From contig JACATO010000310.1 of the NCBI GenBank assembly GCA_018389105.1, positions 558,001 through 622,000 of the forward strand: DNA of 64,000 bases. The letters run 5' to 3'. Source of the DNA: Nautilus pompilius (lineage: Eukaryota > Mollusca > Cephalopoda > Nautilida > Nautilidae). A program made the position numbers and the translations under genes. Below the pieces are notes generated by a model. It did no database searches and was not told the origin of the DNA. It saw only the letters and a list, made by a program, of their open reading frames with translations. Below are positions 1 through 13,100 of the stretch, piece by piece; within the stretch, counting starts at the first letter, position 1, and each line of letters begins with the position of its first letter.

Positions 1-701
1 CTCTCTCAACCACCTCAGGACATCCAAGTAAAACTCTTTATTGGTCGTCTGACCACGTGGAACAAACTCATGATGAGCGATGCCCTTCCAATCAAAAAAG
101 ACTATCAACATCACCTTCACATTTGAGCGACTCTGATGTGCTTTTTTTTTGGTCGCGGCGATGATAATCCATTCCACTGCAATGACTGCCTTTTTGTTTT
201 GACATCGTACCCGTACACCCACATTTCATCATCTGTTATAACACTTTTCAGAAAGCTTTCATCAGCATTCGAACGATCAAAAAGCTTCTGACTGACTGTG
301 ACTCGGTTCTCTTTTTGTTCATCAGTCAGCAGACACAGCACAAATTTTGTGGCTACACGATGCATGTTCAATCTTTCTATTAAAATCATGTGGCACAAAC
401 TTTTACAGATGCCTACTTCTTCAGAAACTTCACAGACAGTCAGGTGATGATTTCCATGGATCACAGCATGCTCTTTCTCAATGTGATCGTTGTCCATTGT
501 CGTGGAAGGTTGTCCAAATTTGGAATTGTCTTCAATGGATGTTCTTCCTGATTTTAAATGCTGGTACCACTCGTGACATTGTGTACAGCTCAAACAATCC
601 TCTTCATAGGCCTGTTGCAACATTAGAAAAGTGTCCATAAACATTTTTTCCAATTTGAAACAGAATTTCACACAAACACGTTGCTCTTCAAGATCCTTCA
701 T
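1..701 (-). mobile_element. Mariner-type transposase fragment (GVQW3/FLJ37770-like)
   Basis: The minus strand encodes a mariner transposase N-terminal half: CVKFCFKLEKMFMDTFLMLQ and QCHEWYQHLKSGRTSIED (HTH_48 domain), then EVSEEVGICKSLCHMI, LLTDEQKENRVTVSQ and VITDDEMWVYGYD with the first catalytic Asp. The frame breaks at about 142-150, a run of nine T on the plus strand. The next frame continues RSNVKVMLIVFFDWKGIAHH and EFVPRGQTTNKEFYLDVLRW to base 1, so the element leaves the window. Start Met at 701. It is a dead copy in the intron upstream of the first visible kinesin exon, antisense to the host gene. Confidence 0.9.
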
Positions 702-1050
702 TGTTCAACTTGCGACAAATCGCCAAGGACACTAAATATTCGTTGTGGCGTGATGTGGCTATTATTAGACTGAAGGTCAAGGTCACCGATACACAGCACT
801 GCAGTCACGAGCACGCTGTGCCAGCTGGTTGGCGCGTTGTTTTAAAAGTTCGGTTTCTTTTTGGACAGATCTCATATTCACATTTCCAATTTGAATATTT
901 ACACTTTACCGGATATCCTCTGGAATTTAATTCTTCCTTTTTTTTCTATAAAATCTATCATTCAGGAAAGACATCAAATTGTTTTTGATTTGTAAATGTG
1001 ACCACACTGTGCTAGACTTGCTGCTAACATTTTGTTTAAAATTCTTATAG

Positions 1051-1106
1051 TGATTCACCACCAGACATGGAACAACATGTACCTGTTCTCTTCTTAGATC
1101 TAAATG
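1051..1106 (+). CDS. KIF13B: KIF13B exon 1 in window (DUF3694 start)
   Basis: Preceded by a TTCTTATAG acceptor and followed by a GTAAGT donor. After one base completing an upstream split codon it reads DSPPDMEQHVPVLFLDLN, matching the VLFLDLNADD stretch of KIF13 proteins. It ends with one base (phase 1) that forms Ala with the first two bases of the exon at 3295. Confidence 0.9.
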
Positions 1107-4100
1107 GTAAGTATGATATCCTACATCTGTTTCTTTTATGTCAAACACTAGTTGAACCTTTTTCAACACCAACTATTAAACCTCAAGTAGTAAAATTTTG
1201 AATAGAAATTTAAATGTTTCTATAAAAAATTTGAGACTATAAACAGGAAGAAATTACTGCACATGGTTTCTATAATTCAAGTTGTTAAAATTTAAATGAA
1301 TTTGTATTCTAGTACCTAAATACTGGTGATTTGTGTTGAAAAGATCAAACATGTTGTAGTATGAAGTCTATTTCTTTAATGGGAACAGTTCTCACATGTG
1401 TAGAATGGTTACAACTTGTTGATTCATTTATTGAATTGGTGTATTGTCTTTAGCACCACTAGTACCAGTAAGATGTTTTCAAAGGGTGGCATTCAAAGAA
1501 AACATTTTAGTCATTTCACCAGTTCACAGGCCATTCAGTCATTTTGTACCCTAGAAAAAATGTTTAAAAAATAAATAAATAAATAAAAAGTTTTTGGAGA
1601 GTGCAAAGTTTAAATAAGTGGTAAAATTTTAAGTTTACTTTCAATTTCAGTGTGGCACACCTATACAAACAGGTTTTATTAAATAACATTTTACTTTAAA
1701 TTTCTAGAGTAGGATGGTTCACTTACATTTGGGTGCACTGAAACTGTTTTAACAATTGCTCAATGGCAGACAGTACTCAAAGCTACCTCCTGCCTTAATA
1801 ATTCAATGGCATTGTTAGTACATATTTGTACAGGTGTTTAGCCATTTTAAATTTTACCTAAATTTTAAACTCTCTGACCTGTGAGGAGGTTAAAAATTTA
1901 TAAAAAATAATGAACGTGTTGACCTGAAGTTGTCTGTAAATGTCCTTTAAAATTTGTTGTGACCTGACAATGGAGTGCAATAATTTTGCTATCTTGGTTG
2001 TGGAGGTCTTGCATTAAATCTTTTTAAGTAAATCAAACATGTAATTACTTCTTTTTCCAAATTGTTTATGTTATATAAGATGAAAACATTGCCTAAGCTC
2101 ATTTCCATTGTTGTCATTTGTCTAGGGTGGTAACTAAGTAAATATAATTCAGCAGTTTCTCATAGTCCAAAAGATTTATTCTTCTGAATGTTTGCTAACT
2201 GTGACAAAATATTTCTTAAAATGTATTAAAACTGCTACATCATTTTTCTAAAGTCAAGTACGAAGTTGTAAATGGAAAAAAAAAGAAAAAAAAAACATTC
2301 TAAACTTTGATACTTGACCATTTTGAGGGAAGAAAAGAAAAGAAAGGGTTAAAGCAAATTGAGTCGTTGTTTGGAAAAAGTGATGAGAACAGCTGAATGA
2401 TAGAACAAATGAGAATGTTGTGCATAGCCTGACTTTTTCAAGTTTCTTCTTTTCAGTGGGCTTTCCATCTGCAGTATCATTTTCTGTTTCAATCAACAAC
2501 AGTAAATAGAATTTTAAAAAAATTTCTTATAGTTAATCTCAAGTAGATATCCAAATGAATATTAAGCTTTTAAACAATGCTTTAACTCATACAAGAGTCA
2601 TGCTGAAAGCGCATTAAATGGTAAACTGTGTTTAGCATAATAATATTTGTTAACAGCAAGGTTCGGTGTGATGGCAGTGATCCCTGGCTCTAACGTCAGC
2701 ACATACAGAAGAATATTTTCTCTATTACAAAATTCTCTGACTTTAGTTGATGTTCAGGTGATTAAATTGTTTTTACTTGTTTGGCTTGAGAACTTTTTTA
2801 GCAACAGCAACTATCAGGCAGGAGCACACAACTCAATTTTGATTTCAACTGATAAAAACAGTACATATTGTTACTGCTGCTTGATTATTTTTAATTATTA
2901 ATTAGAAACAGTACTTTTATCCAGTAGAAATTTATTCTTTTAATTTAATCTACATGTTAAGTAACTTGTTTGGAAAGATTCTGAAACCATAGTAAATCTG
3001 TGCTGAAATATTTCTTTTAGCACTCTTCCATGGCTAAGCTACTAAGGGTGATAATCCATTAATTTTATTCTTTAAAAAATCAGTAAAACATCAACTATGT
3101 TGAGAGTAAAATTGAATTCGTGTGAAACTGAAATGTTTACAGTGACAAATTCTAGATAAGTTTTTAAGTGAGCTAAAAACCACTTAGTCTTGGTGATACA
3201 TTCCTGGAATGAAGCATGGTTTAGGCGAGGGAAAATTTGTTAATATTTGCGGAAACTAAAAAACATATGATGTGCACAAAATATTTAATTTCAGCTGATG
3301 ATATGAGTACACCAAATGCCAAGGAAGGCTTGCAAGCATCAGGAATCAATTCTATCTTACCCAAGGAGCATGGGGCAAAGTTTTTCAACCTCCCCATCAT
3401 TAAAACTTGTGGCGAGAAAGATGTATGTACTAGTTTTTTTTAGCTCTGTATAATAAATAAGCAGTTGACTTTTTATTTAAATGAATGTGTTTTAACTGTA
3501 TGGTAATGTATCTAGATGCATCCCACAGAAGTTTTTTTCTTATCTTTTTCTTTCATTGTAGACTGTGTAAATAATGAAGCTAAATAAATAAATAAATAGA
3601 ATCTTTTTTTTTTCTTCCTTTTTTAAGATCTCTGCAGTAGCTTCATGGGATTCCTCCATACATGACTCCCAGCACCTGAATCGTGTGACTCCTCATAATG
3701 AACGAGTCTACCTAATCCTGAAAGCTATAGTGAGGCTGAGTCATCCAGCATCAATGGAGCTGGTGTTGAGGAAAAGAATTTGCATTAATGTATACAAGAA
3801 ACAAAGCCTGACCAGCATCACAGACAAGCTAAAGAAGAGGATTACAAAATCAGTAAGTAGATTCTTCTCTCCTTGAAAATAAGCTATGGCCATCTTCAGA
3901 AGTTTGTCAGTAGCAAGATTTCTGGCACTTATAGTAATAGTGCTGCAATCTGATGCTCAACATGAAAAGATATTCTTCTTCTTACCAAATCAAGTTTCAC
4001 TAATTTATGTCCATGCTTATTAATAAAATTATTCCTAATGATGATAGCTTGTCAATTGTGTGAAAAAGACTGAATCTAATTAACTAGCTGTTCTGTTCTG

Positions 4101-7100
4101 CCAATACTGTTAGGCAGAGTCAAGAGTTTTAAAGTTTTTTGTTTGTTTTTAATTGTTTATTTTACACACGTGGTGGTTAAGATTTCTGCCAGTGTCTAGT
4201 TGCTGGAAGGAAAAGGGATTATCTATAGATTTGCAAAAACTTTTAAAGGTTTTTTAATTTTATTTAGTTATTTAGGCTATAACCACATAAAGTCAGTGCT
4301 ATCTTAGGAAGTTCCCCATTATCTTTTAATTGAAAGATTTTGGTAGTTAGTCTCTCTTGATAAAATCTGACCTGGTATGATTACAAAAGTAGAGTATATT
4401 GTTGATGACATAAGTCTTAGGAACTGTACAAGCAACCAAAAAAAAAAAAAAAGAATATTAAGAATAAAGTATTCATTTTGATAATTATCTTCAGGATTGT
4501 TTTATAAAACTTTTAATTTCCATTTATAGTGGTTACTTTGGTAGAACGTTTTCAGCTCCATATGCATTTTAAAGGTGAAGCTGTTTTTACATAAACAGAG
4601 CAGCTTTCTATACTGTATACAGTTACAATAAATGATTTTTATAGTAAATTGTTTTTTTTAAATGTTTATTTTGCTTACATTTTCTTAACTGTTAATAATA
4701 ATTTTTAAATAATAAAAAGATAAAGTATTGAAAAATATGTTCTTTTGTTTTGTTTTTTAAATTAAAAGCAAATGACGACAGTATTACATATGTAAAATAA
4801 ACCCAATTTGACTTTTACAGACAGTCAGTCCAGTTAATATTCGGTGGTCTTTACAAAATTTTTAGCCAGTCAATGAGCCTAAGCAGCTGTTCAGTATATT
4901 TTATTTTAAAAAAATATTTTTTGTAAATTTATTTTACAAGATTGTGATTTTTTTTTTTTTTTTTGTAGGATGTGTTCTATGCCAGTGGGGTTACCTATGA
5001 AGTTGTGTCTAATATTCCAAAGGTAAAAATTAAAAATTGTGCACATGTCTGGCATCCTGGCAATTCTTCAAAAATTGTTTGCCTTTCTTTACTACCAGCC
5101 TACACGGTTTTTACTATTTTTAGCAAGTTACTACTCTGTTTACTGTCTGAAAACTCAATATTTTTTCCTAAATCAAACATTGAGAAAATCACAGATTTTG
5201 AATGTGCTAATATGTATTTTTCATTGTTTCAAAAATCATTATTGAAAACTCTCTGTTTTCATCAGATTGAAGTAGCTGTTAATGAGATTAAAAAAATTCT
5301 TTTATTTGTTCATTATATTTGTGACTATTTGAATTTTTCTAAGTTGTAAAAAAACTGATACAAAATAATATTCCATCATTCTGAATTAACATTTTTAAAT
5401 ACTGATAAATACTTTCTTTAGTGATATTGTAAAGTTGTATTTTGTCACATGGACTATTTGTACGATCTTAATACTTGATTCATTTAGGTAACATATTGTA
5501 GTGGCCTTTACAATCTTTTTAATGTTTTGAATAGTTTGCATAAGTATCATCGGTATTCTCTTTGTTAGCAACACTGTTAACTAATCAGGGACATGTACAG
5601 TACTTCTTGCTAATTTATAGTGTTTGTTCATAATACTATTTAAATTATCTAGAGTGTTCATAGAAGGTTGTGAATCAGTATTATAAACCTTTAAGTAGAT
5701 CAGACAACAACAAAAATGTACTTTCTCATTTTTGGTATGCTCATGTAAGTTTTTTCTTAAATTACACAGTTTTCCAAATCTGTAGATATCTACAATTTTT
5801 TTTTTTTAATTTATTTAGTTTTTTCCCCATAATCATCACCATTATGTTTCATTTCAATCTGTCCTTTGTATTCCACATTACAAATGACAACTGATCATCT
5901 TTTTATGAATTTTGGCAACTGGGCCAGAGTATTAAAAGCTGGGTAGATGGAGATACAATGCTTGTGTTTGTTTGAAATCCATCACCAAAACCTTTGGGCA
6001 GACTTTACTAGTGAAACATGCAATGAAAATGCACTTAAAACTGAGAAAATTTTATACTAAGCAACAGCTAAAACTTCAACTAGCAGAGAGACATAAAAAA
6101 AAAAAAGGTGATAAAATATCCATTAACTGAACTTTATATCAGATGTGGTGTTCTGATACAAAATCTTAAAAGTAAGAAATGTGGCTGCATAACAGAATGT
6201 CTTGAAGATATTCTGAAAACATGTGCACGCATGCACACACAAACATGATCTAGTGCAAAACAGTTTTAACCTAGCTTGATCCAGTGCTAAAAATTGTTGG
6301 TAGACCACATTTATCAAATGCATTGGAGTAGCTGACAGCCAAAATATTGGAACATGTAGGTCTTGTTCAGAAACTGTACATAACAAAATGAAAGATGGAG
6401 GAAGTAAGTAGCCTATTAGAATACAGACTTGTCAGGATCCGAACATAGTGCTTTACAGGCATTAATTGGAGATACAACATTTGTAAAATATTACTACAAA
6501 AAAGTGGGCAAACCTCACTAAAACAATCTTTATATCTTTTGATTTTCCACTAATGTATTGTTTTCTCTAATTTGATTTTTAAAATAACTAGAGTTTTTTC
6601 CCTTTGATTTGTAACTAAACAACTAGTTATCTTTAAAAAAAATAATCTTTTTTAGAACTTGGATTTTTCAGTTTACATGGGTTTTCATTGCACATGCAAG
6701 TTTTGCAAATTTTAATCATAGTGAGCACACTCCATTGCCTGTCATTGAAGTTTGTTCATGAACTGTTTAATTTAAAAAGGTTTTTTTACTGAGAAGCTGC
6801 TATAATTCATAAAGCTCATATAAACACTGTTTGATTGCACAAAACCTTCATTTTTTTTTTAAATATTAGTATTCAGTTTTCAAACAGTTTTTCTGTACAA
6901 ATCTTACAAACTTTTAAAAATTATGCTAAAGACAGGTTTTACTTTAAAGGAAAGAAAAAAAAATTTTTTTTTTGTCATATTTACTTTTATATAATTATAG
7001 TAGGTACTTCTTTATAGGTTTGGTAGCTTATGCTCATACTGAAGATGTCAACCCTGAAAAAATGTTTTTCATTTTCTTTTCAAATGAAATATGGCTATGT

Positions 7101-10100
7101 TTTTAATCATTCGATCATTGAACAAACTGTTAAAGATTTTTTTTCATAACACTTGTTTTTAACTCTTTCCCTGCCAAAGTTTTTTGACATTATTTCCATT
7201 GATAGATTCATCCCTTCATTGACAGATGATTCAGAATTTCCCTAAGGGCATACACAAATGCTTAACTAATGATATCTGGTGCTGCTGACCAGCCATCTAT
7301 CAAGCATCACAAAAACTACGTTAGATCAGTGATTTCTAACTTTGGCAGGGAAAGAGTTAAGGAAGCAAACTGGTCAACTTTAAGTTTAGTTTTGGTGTTA
7401 TATATTAACAATGGTTATCTTGGAAAATATGATATAAACTTTTAACAGGAAGTTTTAGAATCAGCTTATTTTTACTGTCTTTACAAATCCTGCTTTATAC
7501 ATCTTCAGCCATTTCATTATACTCTTGTTTTATCTTTTTTTTAAAATAAAAATGAAAATGTTATAAATCTTAGAAAATGTGGAGTGATATTACTGTGCAT
7601 AGTTTGTGTTTGTTATTAAATACTGTGAGTGTTGTAGAGGACAACCTTTATTTTTTATTTATTTACAGGCTTCGGAAGATCTGGAAAACATGGAGACCCT
7701 TGCTCAAATGGCTGCTTCGCAGAATGAAACAAATGCCGCAGATGGTGAAACATACATAGAGAAATATATTAAGGGTGTGTCTGCTGTGGAGAGCATACTT
7801 ACTCTGGATCGGTTGCGGCAGGTACACAGTGTGGAATTGGCTATTTTAATTCAGCAAACTTTGATTGAAAATCTGGAATAGTGAAGTTCAGATATGCATA
7901 ATTTATGGTCTTTTGTGTTTTACATGCTAAATATACATTCAGTAGACTTTTGATAGCTCAAATACAAGTATACCTCTAGCAACAAACTGGATATGTTCAC
8001 GAAATCCACTTCATTCTCAGAAACTTCCATGTCAAAGGTAGTATCAACATGAGGCAAATTGGAATAGGTTCCAGTCCTTTGCATACTGTACAAGATGTGC
8101 AAGTCCAATAAATATAACATTATAGAACATTATTGTAGATACACCTTCAATAAAACAGAAAAAAAGCAAAAACAATACACTCACCAGTGACTCGTCAGAG
8201 CTTGCATCACCATGTTTACCACTGTTGCCAACCTTTTCTCCAACTTGGCATTGGTGTTGCTAATTGTGTGGTGAACTGCCAGGATCCTGGTTTGATGGGT
8301 CTGACTCTGGTTCTTGTGGTTGCTGATCCAGGTTACTTCTTTTTGATGAATGCATCAAGTGTTGACTGTCTTGCCTTCTTCCTCCTTTTAAATCTCATGA
8401 TAGCAAGAGATTTCTTTCAACACTGCTTTCTTGACAACATTGCTGCATTTCCAGTCAAGGTAATTTTTTGAGAAGGCCTCCATTGCATTCATAATCTTTG
8501 CAATATTTTCAGACAAAAATTTTGTAGTTGACACTTTTTCTGGCATCTCATCAGCAACTGGGTCTTGTTCATCTCTCATTGGTTATTCCTGTTGTGTTAG
8601 TTCTTGCAAATCTTCATCGGTAAGTAATTCCTCATGAGAATCAAGAAGCTCTTACACATTATTAACATCTACTTCATATCGAATCCTACTTCCTTCGCTA
8701 GCTTAACAACAACATTTTTAATTGCTGGTGGTATCTCAGTTTCAAAGCCCCAGCAAAGTCATTAACAATGTCTGCCCACAGCTTATGCCACACCCTGTTC
8801 ACGCACTTGCATGTCACCTCTTGCCAGGCATCTCTCATGTTATCAGTCACTTTCATCATGTTATAAAATTTCCAAAAATCTTTAACTCTCCATTATGCTG
8901 ATGCTCATGCAAATTAATTTCTTAGTAGCTGATACACCAGCCGTTTTAACTGAATCTTTTATACTGTCTGCTTGTTTAAGATAGTTTCCAATGTGAACTG
9001 AGCCATATAGCAAGTGTGCCACATTGCACTTCTTTCCTGCCTCTACTCTGCATTTTTACATCCAGCAAGATAGACTGTCACTTCTTTTTAGGCACACACA
9101 CATCACTACCATATGTATATGCCAAGCATTAGGTTTGAACTGATAGCAGTTTCTTTTTAGTGTCATACTTCATTCTGATTGGCTAAAATCAAAACACAAG
9201 ACTATGGCAATGCATTCTTGTTGGATTCCATTAGTTTGTTTTTTTTTTATTTTCTTTAATTTTAAGCAAAAAAAAAAGACTGAGAAAAACAAACTTCATA
9301 ATAAAGAAGCTTCGTTATCAGAGGCATTGTTGCCAGAGATATAATACCTGTACACTGTTTAGCTCGAAGTATCTTGAAGATCTCGGCAAAACGCTTATCT
9401 CTTATTCTTAAAATTAAGGATTGAATTTTCTCTAAATCAAAAAGTTGGATAAGTATAGACATTTTTTTTTTAGTTCCTTGAAGTGCAAGTGCATGTTAAT
9501 TTCTCTGTATAAATCAAATATTGTCCGTTGACCTGACATTGAATGATTGATTTTGATTGTAATTTTCCATATAGTTGTTAAGAAATTGCACATTTCTTTT
9601 CATAAGGCTCTGATTATCAATGACACTAAATACTTACTAATTTACTGTTAAATAATGAACAGGTGTTTGTGAAATTTTGTGAGTTGTAAACATTTGATAT
9701 ATGATTAGAAGAAACAAGAAATTACAGTTTATTCTTCTATCTATAAAAATATGCTTAACTCCCCTTCCTTGTATTGCTTGTCTTTTGGCATGCCACAACA
9801 ACTTGTTCATAGCATTACAAAAGTGCAAATTGCAAGTTGCAAAATTGAGACAAAGTATCAGGAAATTTTTGAAGTTTTAAAGGGACTAAAAAGTAAAACA
9901 AATAGCAAAGTAGTATGACATTACCCCCAAATACTTTTTCCAAGTGGCTTAAAGATGCCAATAAAGTAACGATGCTTACCTGAACAATGGAAATGGAAGG
10001 AAACGTGTGAAGATTTCTCAGTATTCTGAATAGAAACCAGTAAATTAGATTTAAAAGTCAACTTCTGATGAATTGAACTTTAGAAAACGCAAAGTATTTT

Positions 10101-13100
10101 GAGAGGTCCCTGCATCTTTTCAAAGATTCTATCTGTTATGATTCTTTTGCTTTTGCCTCCACCATATGCTGTAGATAGACATTATAATTTAATATTAAAT
10201 TAACAATGCCACAATGAATGAAGGTTATATTATTTAAGGGTGCCTCATAGCTTTGTGGTTGGACTGCAGAAGTTGAGGGCTCAACTTAGATTTTTGTCAG
10301 AGAGTGGCTCAGTTTGGCATACCTCTCTTGGCCCGGCTTCTTTTTGCTCTTCAGCTGATTGCATCAGTTTTCTCTGGGTGTTCCAGTTTTCTGCTACATC
10401 TAAAAATGAGGTTCTACTAAAGCCTTTCCTTGTAAAACACTTCTTGCCTAACAGCATGAGTGCTGTAGTGGATTTTAGTGACTTGAGTATGGGCTGCTGA
10501 GGTTTGAGACATTAAGAGTTAGTACCCACTTCTCTCCTGTCACCATTATCTCAAATTAGACAGTACCTGAATAATCTAAGACTGTAAGCTGGTGTAAAAC
10601 CAGTTATTTAGCTCTTTCAAAATTCACTGAACCTCATTGTGGAAATCAAAATAATACATTAAAATGACATGTTGTTTGCTGGTTGACATAACAGTAGATA
10701 CTGGAGCCATTGGCTTAGATTTTTTTTACCACATTAACATTTTTAGGCTTATATAATAGGATGATAGTGTAAAGAACAACCTGACTTGTTTTGTAGAAGC
10801 AAACATTTTGACTTATTGATTACAACAAGGATTCTGAAGATTGTGACTTTTTTGGAGAAACAAATGGGGAGTACACTATACTTCTTGCTAGACACTTGGG
10901 TAAACTCATCCTCCTGTTGCTTTTGTTGTTTTAATTTTTTTTTTTTAGTACAACATGGTTGTTTTTCTCCTATTTTGGTGATTACTTCAGGAATACTAAA
11001 GTGTTTGTTTTTTGAGAAAATTTTATAGTTCATTTTTAATTTATTTTTGAAATGCATACTAAGTATCTGCTTGTACCCAAGTTGGTGAGGGTTTTTTGTT
11101 GTTGTTTTTGTTAAAATACACTCACTGCTTCTTAAAACAGTCCTGTTATTCTGATGTTTGCAGATCGGATCTTGAGATAACTTGTACATTTTAAGGCATG
11201 ACATTGCATCATTAATTTGTAATTTATTATGATAATCTAATGAATTAATCTGTCTGTTTTCAGGAAGTGGCAGTCAAAGAATTACTGTCCACCTCAGGGC
11301 GATCTCTGAGAAAGACCACAAGTGTACCAAACATCCACCAGGTACAGGATTGCATAACGTCATTCTGTTTTATTTAAGGGCAGGTAGTTTTGTTACATTC
11401 TCCAAGCAGCTGGTGAGAGAAAAAAACAAAAGTGACAGTTTGTTTTTTTTTTTATTGATTTTCATGTATCTACAGTTTGTTTAACATTCCTTGACTTTCA
11501 TAAGAACAGGTAGAAATTGTTTTTTTTACTTTGCTGAGTTGTTTGATATGGTTAACATATTCTAACCTTAACAATATTCAATATTCTCTGTAGCTAAAGC
11601 ATAGTAAATATCATAGATTTACTAAATACAAAATAAGAGTTATTGCAACTAATAAGATTTTTTTTCTTGTTAACATGAACTATTTGTTTCTGCTTCTCCT
11701 CATCTGATGTTGAATGATTTAAGCATAATGTAATAATTATAGTGGGAAATAATATAGAACAAACACAAATTTCTGTTTTTTTTTTTTAGTATGGTATTAT
11801 GTCCATTGATCATAGTAGCAAAATAAAAATCAGTAGAAGAGCTGAGATGTACCATATTTTTTGGCATATAAGTTGATGCTTTTTTTTTCTTGGACATCTT
11901 GGCTTCCATTTACACTCCAAATTGTCTTATCTGTCAGTAGAGTAATTGAAATTGCTTTAATTAAAAAATTTTTAAATATGTTATTTTTGTAAATAAACTG
12001 TAAAATTGTTTATTTGAAACAGACTTCAGAAATTACTTTCCAGAAGGTTAGCTGATTAAATGAGCAATTTACTGTTAATGTACTCATCAATTATGTTCTG
12101 TGTATCCTTTTCAATCCTTATTATATGTATAAATACCCCAAACAAATCCTCTACCTCATCTCAGAATATCTTCCATAAATCATTCAAATCATGCATGGCA
12201 GCTTCTAAGCTGGTAGTAGTTAGGTTTGCTGGAGAAAATAGTGGTAACATGGCCATGTACTGGAAATACAGTGTCAGCGAGAAAAGTATTATGGACTGGC
12301 ATAAAGAAAAACATGTTGCAGACTATGATGAAAACTATGAAGGCAGATCACAGTTGCAAAGCTAGGTGGAATAACATTGAGGATAGATAGGGGAATGTGT
12401 GCTAACTCTACAAGCCACATGTTGTGGGCTTATGTACAGCTAAGGATAAAGGGCCAAAAAACTGCATCTGATGATCACTCTTTACATTTCCACTTACTTT
12501 TGCTGGTGTACAGTATTTATTATCATGGATTCCTGGAGGTGTGTACCATATTATCCAATCAGAGAACAGCTGAACATGGTGACCTCTATGTTGGCCCAGT
12601 TGTAAACCCTAAATGTCTTTCAACTTGAAAGCAAGCTAAATAAATGTTCAATTATGCTATCAAAAATGAAATTATGAGTTGAATTTTTTAATTTGAGTGT
12701 GCAGTGACATCTCAAAATTAAATGAAAGTGTTGAAGATGGATAAAACTAGCATGTTTGGTTTTATTTTTTTTGTAGGTGGGTGATTCAACACATGCAAAT
12801 GACACAATATCACCCACTGGATTTTCAATACCAGAACCAATAATAGCATTTTCAGTTTGTTTCAAATTTCTCTCCATGTTTATAGACATGTTTTAAAAAA
12901 TTATTTCAACGCCCCATTTATCCAGAAGATCATCCCACATAGTTCAATGATAGCACAGATATCTCATTAATATTCATGAGCTGAGAAGTACCATGGATGG
13001 TGATGTGATGTCCCAGTGTTATGAAGAATATGTATTGTTCTGACTGGTTGAAGTTTGGCTAACTATTGTAGTTGATCTTCTCCCATGTTATACTCTAAAT

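Noticed and set aside
4972..5349. A 125-codon frame starting in kinesin exon 4
   Set aside because: Only its first 18 codons are exon; the rest is AT-rich intron after a GTAAAA donor.
10749..11204. A 151-codon minus-strand frame in a kinesin intron
   Set aside because: Low-complexity Lys/Gln/Ser content generated by A/T runs, no homology.
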